DNA of 64,000 nt, from contig JAMOUJ010000006.1 of NCBI GenBank assembly GCA_027068075.1, positions 124,001 through 188,000 of the forward strand, in the 5' to 3' direction. A program made the position numbers and the translations under genes. Positions 50,634 to 57,663 of this stretch are shown in pieces. The notes beneath the pieces are model-generated. The model ran no database searches and was not told the DNA's origin. It was given only the letters and a program-made list of their open reading frames with translations. Origin of the DNA: Candidatus Aminicenantota bacterium (lineage in GTDB: Bacteria; Acidobacteriota; Aminicenantia; S016-38). The number at the start of each line of letters is the position of its first letter. Position 1 is the stretch's first letter.

Positions 50634-51107
50634 TCAATAATCGTGGGGGATGCCCCGAAGGTGCAGGATGAGGTGCTCCCTGTCGGAAAGGTCCTCGGCC
50701 CACCCCAGATTGGCATCCTCCTTGGAATCAAGATATTTCACATAGGGTTTTATGTCCAGAAGCGGGGTTCCATCTATGGCGTCTATGGAGGAAGTTCTAA
50801 GTCTGTTGCCCTCCACGGCGTAAAGCCTTACCACGCTGAGGCCTATGGGGTTAGGCCTCCGTGGTGAGCGGGATGCAAAGACCCCCACCTTGATGCCTTC
50901 GGCCCACGGGGGTTCAGTCTCCAGGGAATAATCCTCCACCCGGTCCATCCAGAAGAGAACATAGATGTAGCGGAAGGTCTCAAGGCCCTTTAGCCCCTCC
51001 TGAAATTCCGGATAAACCTCCAGGAGGCATTCTCCATCCTCCACGGGTTGGCGTGGGGCCTTCCATTTGTAGGGGGTTCTTATGACCCCTATTTTTTTGA
51101 GGGCCAT
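50634..51107 (-). CDS. trmO: tRNA t6A37 N6-methyltransferase TrmO (TsaA/UPF0066 family)
   Basis: TrmO methylates t6A37 in certain tRNAs with SAM. The ATG at 51107 shares its A with the lepB stop (TGATG) and gives 157 residues; an ATG at 51137 would add ten residues inside lepB. KKIGVIRTPYKWKAPRQP at the N-terminus, FRYIYVLFWMDR, GVFASRSPRRPNPIGLSVV and DGTPLLDIKPYV are the family blocks. Motif and length are normal. Confidence 0.92.
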   Translation of the reverse strand: MALKKIGVIRTPYKWKAPRQPVEDGECLLEVYPEFQEGLKGLETFRYIYVLFWMDRVEDYSLETEPPWAEGIKVGVFASRSPRRPNPIGLSVVRLYAVEGNRLRTSSIDAIDGTPLLDIKPYVKYLDSKEDANLGWAEDLSDREHLILHLRGIPHDY

Positions 51108-51757
51108 CAATGGGGTACGGTGAGGATCCTTTTCCATCTCGTCCTGAAGGGTATTTCAAAGATGGATTTTACCACCCCCCAGACCCAGTGGAATATGGTG
51201 GGATAGGAGTATTCCCTGGTGGAGGCCTTTATGCTCCAGTAAATTACCCAGGGCCTTCCCCTCAGGTGATTCATGGGAAGAAAGCCCCAGAAGCGGGAGT
51301 CGTAGGAGTTGTTTCTGTTGTCCCCCATGACGAAGAGGTGGTTCTGGGGAACCACCACCGGCCCGAAGTCAGGCGGTATGTAGGGGGTGGGTTTAAACTT
51401 TACATAGGGACCATCTATCATCTTCCCGTTTACATAGGCGTGGCCGTCCTTCACCTCCACTATGTCCCCGGGCAATCCTATCACCCTTTTCACATAGTCA
51501 AACCGCGGGTCCTTGGGAAATTTGAAGACCACTATGTCCCCCCTCTTGACCTTTCCTACGGGGAGAATAAACTCCTCCAGTTTTGTGGAGCAGGGGGCGT
51601 AGTAGAGTTTGTTGACCAGGAGATGGTCCCCTATGAGCAGGGTGTCCTCCATGGAGGAGGTGGGGACCACGAAGGCCTGAACCACGAAGGCCTGGACGAA
51701 GAACACGAAGAGAAGCGTGTCGGCGGCAATTTCCAGATATCTGGAAAATTTTTTCAT
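51107..51757 (-). CDS. lepB: signal peptidase I
   Basis: LepB cleaves signal peptides from exported proteins. The 216-residue protein has one N-terminal membrane helix (about 10-32), the catalytic Ser35 in VPTSSMEDTL and the general-base Lys90 in YVKRVIGLPGD. GDNRNNSYDSRFWG matches box E. A -10 box ends 6 nt before the ATG and there is no Shine-Dalgarno. It heads the lepB-trmO-hutU run. Confidence 0.95.
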   Translation of the reverse strand: MKKFSRYLEIAADTLLFVFFVQAFVVQAFVVPTSSMEDTLLIGDHLLVNKLYYAPCSTKLEEFILPVGKVKRGDIVVFKFPKDPRFDYVKRVIGLPGDIVEVKDGHAYVNGKMIDGPYVKFKPTPYIPPDFGPVVVPQNHLFVMGDNRNNSYDSRFWGFLPMNHLRGRPWVIYWSIKASTREYSYPTIFHWVWGVVKSIFEIPFRTRWKRILTVPH

Positions 51758-51763
51758 GGGGGA

Positions 51764-51772
51764 AGTATATCA
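51764..51772 (-). promoter_or_regulatory. lepB promoter, leaderless type
   Basis: On the minus strand TATACT (51764-51769) extended by TGA (51770-51772) is followed by TCCCCC and the ATG at 51757, a gap of 6 nt. Part of the -10 region lies in the left arm of the hairpin at 51769-51807. Confidence 0.55.
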
Positions 51773-51807
51773 CCGCCCTTTAAAGGTAGTCAATAAAGGG
51801 CGGTGAT
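51769..51807 (-). terminator. perfect 14-bp hairpin after the porin-like gene
   Basis: ATCACCGCCCTTTA (51769-51782) and TAAAGGGCGGTGAT (51794-51807) form a perfect stem with an 11-nt loop, just 12 nt past the end of the barrel gene. No T-run follows on either strand, so it may be a terminator of a factor-dependent type, an mRNA 3'-end stabiliser or a protein site. It abuts the lepB -10 box. Confidence 0.6.
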
Positions 51808-51819
51808 GAGAAGAAGGGT

Positions 51820-53052
51820 TCAGAAACTATATCGTATCTTGGTGTAAACCATGTCGTTGTCGTGAAACTGACCGAACATTCCCTTGCTGCCGGTGAAAAT
51901 GTTAACTCCTATCTGGATGTCAAACCCGTCGGCGAAACTGTAGGTTATTTTTGGCCTGATGAGGGCGTCTCCGTCTGTAAGGCCTATGTAAGAGAAAAAC
52001 TCTACGGTGAGGGTATCGTTGAGGTATTTGTTGGTAATAAGAACGGTCATCATGTTGTGCCGCTCCGGGTCTACAAGAGTAGGCTGATAGTCAAATATCC
52101 ACCGCTGAACGAACTGAAAACTCACTCTGGCGCCCAGAAGGGAGGTATCCGCTCCGATTAGGTAGTGCATGTAGTTTTTTTCTATTACACCTTCCGCCAC
52201 GGTGGGATCAGTGGTTCTGAAGTATTTTCCGATGTAATAGGCCGCTTCTCCCCTGAGGACCACGCCCTTTACAGTGGTGCTGAAACTTCCTCCGAAGAGG
52301 GTCAGTCTGTCGTATTGGGGGATTATGGTGATGGAGACGGGCAGGTGGGTTAGCGGGTCTATTTCCCTTTCCAGGAAGGGAACGGGCCGGCTGTCCCAGG
52401 TGTATCCCGCCATTATCTCAAAGTCTATAGGGCCCGTCAGAGTTGAGATTTTTCCAAAGTATTCGCTGTTTTTTAGGTTGAATTCCATGTCCATTCTGGA
52501 AAGATCAAATTTTGCGTTGGGGGGAAGGTCCATTCGGGGTTTCCAGATGGAGCCCTCCGGAGGAAATTTGTCCGGTGTAAATACGGGAACCCACACTAAC
52601 TCCACCGTGCTGTCGCCCAGGTAGTAGTCCAGTTTTGCGGCGGTGATTCCCATTCTTATTTCGTCAAAATCCCTGAGCAGAAATTCCGAAAGGTCTTTGG
52701 GGGAGATGACATCGGTTATGAACACTCCGTCGGCCTTTCCCCATATTATCTGCTGTTTCCCTATTCTTATGTCCATGGAGTTAAAGTACAGGTCCAGGTA
52801 AGCCTCCCGCAGGTTAAATTCTAAGCCTCTGTCGTAGTACTGATAAACATAGGGGTTTACTTTAAGGGCCGCTTTATCGCTCTTCAATTCAAAGTTCAAA
52901 TTGAGGGTGTTTTGGACGATGGAAAAGTCGTAGTCTCCGTGAAGAAGAACTCCTGTGTAGTTTCTTACATAACCGGTGATTTCCAGATCGCCCCCGAAGA
53001 CAGGCGCCAGCATCACAAAGACAAAGAGAAAGGATATGAGGAATTTTCTCAT
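51820..53052 (-). CDS. outer-membrane beta-barrel protein, DUF1302-like
   Basis: The 410-residue protein has a signal peptide (about 1-20, ending FGG) and alternating beta-strands typical of barrels. It ends in YTKIRYSF with the C-terminal Phe expected for outer-membrane insertion. The block GKQQIIWGKADGVFITDVISPKD is split here as GKQQIIWGKADG and ITDVISPKD and resembles DUF1302 proteins. It overlaps the LolA-like gene by 4 nt. With the MMPL exporter it may form a lipid or hydrophobe export path across both membranes. Its substrate is unknown. Confidence 0.8.
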   Translation of the reverse strand: MRKFLISFLFVFVMLAPVFGGDLEITGYVRNYTGVLLHGDYDFSIVQNTLNLNFELKSDKAALKVNPYVYQYYDRGLEFNLREAYLDLYFNSMDIRIGKQQIIWGKADGVFITDVISPKDLSEFLLRDFDEIRMGITAAKLDYYLGDSTVELVWVPVFTPDKFPPEGSIWKPRMDLPPNAKFDLSRMDMEFNLKNSEYFGKISTLTGPIDFEIMAGYTWDSRPVPFLEREIDPLTHLPVSITIIPQYDRLTLFGGSFSTTVKGVVLRGEAAYYIGKYFRTTDPTVAEGVIEKNYMHYLIGADTSLLGARVSFQFVQRWIFDYQPTLVDPERHNMMTVLITNKYLNDTLTVEFFSYIGLTDGDALIRPKITYSFADGFDIQIGVNIFTGSKGMFGQFHDNDMVYTKIRYSF

Positions 53053-53837
53053 CTTATCCCTCTTTTCATCATCCTTTCGGTGAACATCCTGTCGGGGATT
53101 CCGATGTCAACCTTTATATTGCGAAGTTCCATAATGGTGGTGTGGTTCTTCTGGACATTGTGCATCTTTACCCTGGTGAGCATCCAGTAGCCCTTTATGT
53201 TGTCGTATTTCTCCACGGTAAGTTCCTTAAGGAATTCTCCGTCCTCGTCGTAAAATTTCCGTTTCAGCCCTATCCACTTTCCCTTGACCACCCAGGTTAT
53301 GGTTTTAGAATACATGTAATCGGGGTCCCTGGGGGTGCTCTCTATTACATAACAATCTTCACCGTTTAGCTTTTCTTCCCGGAGAATCTTGTGGTTGTCT
53401 TCTTCGGGAAGACGGTTCCCGAGATCGTCGTATGTGAAGTCGGAGCCCATGAAATAATCGCTTTTATCCTCGCTGGAAATCCTCTTTATCTTCTTCAGGG
53501 CCGGGAGGTAGATCCACTGATCGTCGTCCTTGTTGGGATCGTCGTAACTCCAGTTCATAAAGGATGTGTTGCGGACATCCGCCGGGGCAAGGAAGAACAT
53601 TATTTTCTTCTCCACCTTTCCGTAGTCCTTGACGAACTGCTTGATTTTTCTCACCCTTTTGTCCCCGCTGGAGTTTATCAGGATCATTATCAGGTCCGCC
53701 TCCATATCTTTGGGTGCTGGTCTGTAGTAAACCTTTTTCATAACATCCAGGCCGGTGAGTTTTTCGCCTGCCGTCAAGACAGTGAGACCCAGGAAAAATC
53801 CGATTAATGCGAAGGTCGTAATAGTTTTTAACTTCAT
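53049..53837 (-). CDS. outer-membrane lipoprotein-sorting-like periplasmic protein (LolA-like, PF17131 type)
   Basis: The 262-residue protein has a signal peptide (about 1-23) and a LolA-like fold: PADVRNTSFMNWSYD, DQWIYLPALKKIKRISS, FMGSDFTYDDL and LRNIKVDIGIPDRMFTE are typical of the group that accompanies MMPL exporters. It probably carries a lipid or hydrophobic molecule in the periplasm between the exporter and the barrel protein. It overlaps both neighbours by 4 nt. Confidence 0.85.
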   Translation of the reverse strand: MKLKTITTFALIGFFLGLTVLTAGEKLTGLDVMKKVYYRPAPKDMEADLIMILINSSGDKRVRKIKQFVKDYGKVEKKIMFFLAPADVRNTSFMNWSYDDPNKDDDQWIYLPALKKIKRISSEDKSDYFMGSDFTYDDLGNRLPEEDNHKILREEKLNGEDCYVIESTPRDPDYMYSKTITWVVKGKWIGLKRKFYDEDGEFLKELTVEKYDNIKGYWMLTRVKMHNVQKNHTTIMELRNIKVDIGIPDRMFTERMMKRGIR

Positions 53838-56116
53838 GCTTTTCCTCCTTTTTTGAAGTATGTATTCTTCATGTAAAGTATTGCGAACATAATGGTTATG
53901 GTGCCCAGGAAACTCACCATCATGTTCATGGATACCAGGGCACCCAGGGTTCGGTTGGGCGGGAAAACCGAAAAAATCAGAACCATAAATCCCGCTATGA
54001 CCACCAGGGCGTTGTAGAAGATGGCCCTTCCCGAGTGATACATGGTAAGGCGGGAAGTGAGGAGTTTGTCTCCGGTTTGATGGGCGTAAATTCGGTAGCG
54101 GTCAATGAAGTGGATGGCGTAGTCAATACCTATTCCTATGGCAATGCTGGAGATGAGGGCTGTGGTAGAACTCAGGGGAATGTTCAGCAGTCCCATTACT
54201 CCGAAAGTGACGGCGGTGGTGATAGTTATGGGGATAGAGCCTATAAGCCCTATGGAAAGTTTTTTGAACATTATGGTGAGAAGAACAACCACTATGAGCA
54301 GGGAGAGTAGAAGGCTTTTAATCTGGCCCTCCAGGAGCAGGTCTGTGAACACCAGGGCCTTGTAACCTGAGCCGGCGAAGTGGATTTCTATCCCCAGTTT
54401 TTTGAACTTGTCCTTGAATCCGTTGATGACCTTTATAGCCTCCTTAAGGGCTTTGGAATCGTCGCTTTTTAACTGGAAGGTTACATTGGCCTTTTTGTAT
54501 TTGTAGTCCACGACCCTCCACAGGTTTTCAGGGTCCCCGGACATTTCGTACAGGAGAAGGTATTGGGCGATGAGGTTCTTATCGTCGGGGATGGTTTCGT
54601 ATTCCTTCTTGTCGGCGTGCATCACCTTGTTCATTCGCTTTACAAAATCTCCCAGGGAAAAGGAATTCCCCACCATGGGAAGTTTTTCCGCTTCCCTTTG
54701 CATTTCCAGTATGGTTTTGAGAACTTCGGGCCTTTTCATCGTATCCTCCTCCTTGCCCTCCAGGATGACATTAAGGGTGGTGGTGCCTCCGAAGTGCTGG
54801 TTAATGAATCGGTCGGTTTTTCTTATTTCGCTGTCCTTCTCAAACTTGGCCAGGAAACTGGAACTTATCCATACCCGGGAAATTCCGTAGAAGGATACGG
54901 CCAGGAGGAGGGCCGTGGCTATAACCACGATGTATCTGCCTCCGATGATTTTATCCGTGATTCTGTAATAGAAACTTTCTTCAGGACGATGGGGACCCTC
55001 CTTTTTTCTTATTTTGGGCAATCCAAAAACATAGATGGCCGCTGGAATCATGCCCAGGGAGAGGAGGAGGGCCACGAAAACCCCGAAGGCGGAGAATAAG
55101 CCGAAGTACTTGACCGGATATACCTGGGAGGTAACCAGAGAGACGAAGCCCACCATGGTGGTTACGGCGGTCATCAGGACCGGCTTCCACATCTGGGTTA
55201 GCATGTCCTCTATACCTTCTTCCCTGGAGGCGCCTGGATTTTCTTTGAGAAATAAGGTCAGATGGGTGTAGAGGTGTATTCCGTAGGCCACGCCTATGGC
55301 AATGAGCATTACGGGAATCATGGTGGTTACGGCGTAAATGGGAACATGAAGGGCCGCCATGAGCCCGAAGGTCCACACGGTACTCAGGAGGACCACCATA
55401 AGGGTAAAGAAGGTGTTTTTTAGGCTTCCCAGCACGAGCATGAGAACCACCACGATGACCAGGATCACTATGGGGACCATTCTTTTCATGTCCTTGGGCA
55501 TGAGGTAAGCGAGGGTTCCTTCCACAATGGGCCTTCCTGCCACATAAATCTTTTCAGGGCCTTCGTATTGCCGGGCCAATTTCAGTATTTTTTTGTAAAA
55601 ATTCTGATTGAAGGTGTCGTCGTCTATTCTGGCCAAAATTATGGCCACGGTTTCATCCTTGGAGACCAGCCGCCCGAAAACCATTTCGTTGTCCTCCACT
55701 TCCTTCCTGAGTTTTTCCAGTTCTTCCTTGTTTCCGGGAATTCTTTTGTAGAATTTTTTTACATCAAGACTACCTTCCGAGGCCACGATGTTGTCTGCCG
55801 TGTAGAGGGAAGTTACATCTTCCTTCTTTATCTCCCTCATCTTCTGTAGTTTTTTCGTAAGGTCTTTGATCTTTTTCAGAGTAGAGGGGTTAAAAATTCC
55901 CTCCTTGTTTTCCACGGCGATGACGATGGCATCCTTGATGTTGAACCATTTTTCCGCCTGGTTACTGTAGATAAAGGCCGGGTGGTTCTGGGGCATGTAT
56001 TTGTCCAGGTTGGTTTCCATCCTGGAGTTTTTCTTTACCGAAACAAAGGCCAGTGCAGTTATAAGCAGCACGATAACCAGGACCAGCCATGAAAACTTAA
56101 GAAGATTCCGTTTCAT
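53834..56116 (-). CDS. RND superfamily exporter, MMPL/HpnN-like
   Basis: The 760-residue protein has twelve predicted transmembrane segments in two halves, each with a large periplasmic loop after its first helix. The acidic residues expected in the proton path occur in IGVAYGIHLYTHL and IGIGIDYAIHFIDRY. Start ATG 56116 has AAGGAGGG. Families of this type export lipids or hopanoids. A 20-bp dyad (56129-56148) directly upstream matches one in front of the TetR gene, implying repression by that regulator. Confidence 0.87.
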   Translation of the reverse strand: MKRNLLKFSWLVLVIVLLITALAFVSVKKNSRMETNLDKYMPQNHPAFIYSNQAEKWFNIKDAIVIAVENKEGIFNPSTLKKIKDLTKKLQKMREIKKEDVTSLYTADNIVASEGSLDVKKFYKRIPGNKEELEKLRKEVEDNEMVFGRLVSKDETVAIILARIDDDTFNQNFYKKILKLARQYEGPEKIYVAGRPIVEGTLAYLMPKDMKRMVPIVILVIVVVLMLVLGSLKNTFFTLMVVLLSTVWTFGLMAALHVPIYAVTTMIPVMLIAIGVAYGIHLYTHLTLFLKENPGASREEGIEDMLTQMWKPVLMTAVTTMVGFVSLVTSQVYPVKYFGLFSAFGVFVALLLSLGMIPAAIYVFGLPKIRKKEGPHRPEESFYYRITDKIIGGRYIVVIATALLLAVSFYGISRVWISSSFLAKFEKDSEIRKTDRFINQHFGGTTTLNVILEGKEEDTMKRPEVLKTILEMQREAEKLPMVGNSFSLGDFVKRMNKVMHADKKEYETIPDDKNLIAQYLLLYEMSGDPENLWRVVDYKYKKANVTFQLKSDDSKALKEAIKVINGFKDKFKKLGIEIHFAGSGYKALVFTDLLLEGQIKSLLLSLLIVVVLLTIMFKKLSIGLIGSIPITITTAVTFGVMGLLNIPLSSTTALISSIAIGIGIDYAIHFIDRYRIYAHQTGDKLLTSRLTMYHSGRAIFYNALVVIAGFMVLIFSVFPPNRTLGALVSMNMMVSFLGTITIMFAILYMKNTYFKKGGKA

Positions 56117-56128
56117 TTTCCCTCCTTG

Positions 56129-56148
56129 GTTAGTTAACGATAACTAAC
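56129..56148. promoter_or_regulatory. TetR operator in front of the exporter operon
   Basis: GTTAGTTAACGATAACTAAC is a perfect dyad (8 + 4 + 8). It lies 13 nt upstream of the MMPL ATG, between that gene and the TetR stop. Confidence 0.72.
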
Positions 56149-56169
56149 TTGGACAGCATATTTTTTTAT

Positions 56170-56760
56170 TTACTCCGTGGCCTTCAGAATTTTTTCCAGG
56201 GAAGACCACAGGAGATCTCCTTCTTCTTTTAGGTTGAAGGAAAAGAGGTTTAATTTCCACCTTAGTACATGGAGTCTGAGGGTTCCCATTAGAATGAGGG
56301 CAAGTTGGCAGGAAGGTATGTCGGCTCTTATGGTTCCAGAACTCTGCCCCTCCTCTATAAAGGCCACGAACCTTTTTCTTGAATATTCCATTATGCCCTT
56401 TACTTGCTCCAGCAGGCTTCCTTCCAGTTGGAAGAGACCCTCGGAAAAAAGTATAACCGCCAGGGCCGGGTTTTTCTCAAAGACCTCAAAATGCCTCTGG
56501 AAGACCCTCCGGATCCTTTCCAAGGGGTCCAGGGGAAGTTCCGTGGCCCGCCTGAAAATTTCCCTCATGTTTTCCCCGAGGAAGGAAAGCACCCTGGAAA
56601 GGATTTCGTGTTTGTTCTTGAAATGACGGTAGAGGGCGGGTTCCGTAACTCCCAGGGATTTTGCCAGGTTCTTCATGGTAAGGTCCTGGATCCCCCCTTC
56701 TGAGATGAGTTTAAGGGCTGCCGTTACGATTTCCTGTTGCCTTCTGGTTAAGTTAATCAT
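56170..56760 (-). CDS. TetR/AcrR family transcriptional repressor
   Basis: The 196-residue protein has an N-terminal helix-turn-helix (about 10-55: RRQEIVTAALKLISEGG and MKNLAKSLGVTEPALYRHF) and a helical ligand-binding C-terminal domain. It lies upstream of the MMPL-LolA-barrel operon. Two matching 20-bp dyads, one in front of each, indicate that it controls the exporter and itself. The ligand is unknown; fatty-acid-like or other hydrophobic compounds are plausible given the transporter type. Confidence 0.92.
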   Translation of the reverse strand: MINLTRRQQEIVTAALKLISEGGIQDLTMKNLAKSLGVTEPALYRHFKNKHEILSRVLSFLGENMREIFRRATELPLDPLERIRRVFQRHFEVFEKNPALAVILFSEGLFQLEGSLLEQVKGIMEYSRKRFVAFIEEGQSSGTIRADIPSCQLALILMGTLRLHVLRWKLNLFSFNLKEEGDLLWSSLEKILKATE

Positions 56761-56770
56761 GGTTCCCTGT

Positions 56771-56790
56771 GTTAGTTATAATTCACTAAC
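56771..56790. promoter_or_regulatory. TetR operator in front of its own gene
   Basis: GTTAGTTATAATTCACTAAC shares the outer half-sites of the 56129 dyad (GTTAGT...ACTAAC) and the same 20-bp size. It lies 10 nt upstream of the TetR ATG. TATTAT (rc, about 56793-56798) may be the -10 box beside it. Confidence 0.68.
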
Positions 56791-56884
56791 ATAATACCAT
56801 GAAATTTTCGTCTGTCAACCTTTTTGGTGATCATAGGGATGTTTTGTTGCGGGTGGCAGGGAGGTAAGGGCTTTGCGGAGGAAG

Positions 56885-56913
56885 TTGAAAAGAATTAAAG
56901 AGAAGATTAAAAT
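56885..56913 (+). promoter_or_regulatory. promoter of the amidotransferase-like gene, leaderless type
   Basis: TTGAAA (56885-56890), a 17-nt spacer and TAAAAT (56908-56913) form a good promoter. ATTCCT then ATG 56920 follows, again 6 nt after the -10. No Shine-Dalgarno. Confidence 0.75.
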
Positions 56914-56919
56914 ATTCCT

Positions 56920-57663
56920 ATGAGTAGACTGTTTGCTTTGATGGCGGAAGAGGTGGTGGATGTCAGTTTCGTGGTCCTCCACCCTGGAGCCACGGATAAG
57001 GTGGTTTCTCAACTCAGGGAGGGTGTGGGACTCGGTTGGTACGAGAAGGAAGGAATTCATTCGGTGAGACTGGTTGGCATACAGCCCGCTGAACTGTGGC
57101 GCCTGGCGGAGACCATCCATTCCAGAATCGTCCTCTTCCACGCCAGAAGAAGAACCGTGGGAGACGCAGAGGTCATAAACACCCATCCTTTCACCTACGG
57201 AAAGTTCATGTTCATTCACGGTGGAACCCTCCGCAACTGGAAGGCCCTGGAGGAGGCCCTCCTGCCGGAGTGGCGGGAAAAACTACAGGGAGATACGGAC
57301 AGTGAAAGGCTTTTCTTCTTCCTGCTTCAAAACATTGAAGGAGACATCCTGCCGGGCCTCAAGCAGGCGGTGGAGAAGGTGAGGGAGATTACCGATTACG
57401 ACTACATGAACTTCATACTATCCGACGGGGAGTCCCTTTACGCCTATTCCAGCGGAGAGAGACCCCTTTACTTCTGGAAGGGAAAGGTGGAGGAGGAACT
57501 CTGCTGCTCTTCCCTGGTGGAGAACATCGCCGTAAGGTCCAGGGGCCTGGTGGGCAAGAGGGCGGTGGTGGTTTCCGGCCAGAAGTTTCAGATGGAAGGC
57601 TGGCAGACCCTTTCCGGTTCCTTTCTGAGGGTGAGACCTACCCTGGATGTGGAGATTCTTTAA
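56920..57663 (+). CDS. class II glutamine amidotransferase-like protein with Ser in place of the catalytic Cys
   Basis: The 247-residue protein matches the Ntn-hydrolase amidotransferase domain (YafJ/EgtC group). It starts MSRLFALMAE where the family starts MCRLF, so the N-terminal nucleophile is Ser2. The blocks IVLFHARRRTVG and INTHPFTYGKFMFIHGG follow, but the usual HNG is HGG (residues 100-102), so the oxyanion-hole Asn is Gly. SDGESLYAYSSG near 170 is normal. Either Ser works as nucleophile on another substrate or the protein is non-catalytic. It is a single gene with its own promoter and converges on purN with a 4-nt overlap. Confidence 0.83.
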   Translation: MSRLFALMAEEVVDVSFVVLHPGATDKVVSQLREGVGLGWYEKEGIHSVRLVGIQPAELWRLAETIHSRIVLFHARRRTVGDAEVINTHPFTYGKFMFIHGGTLRNWKALEEALLPEWREKLQGDTDSERLFFFLLQNIEGDILPGLKQAVEKVREITDYDYMNFILSDGESLYAYSSGERPLYFWKGKVEEELCCSSLVENIAVRSRGLVGKRAVVVSGQKFQMEGWQTLSGSFLRVRPTLDVEIL

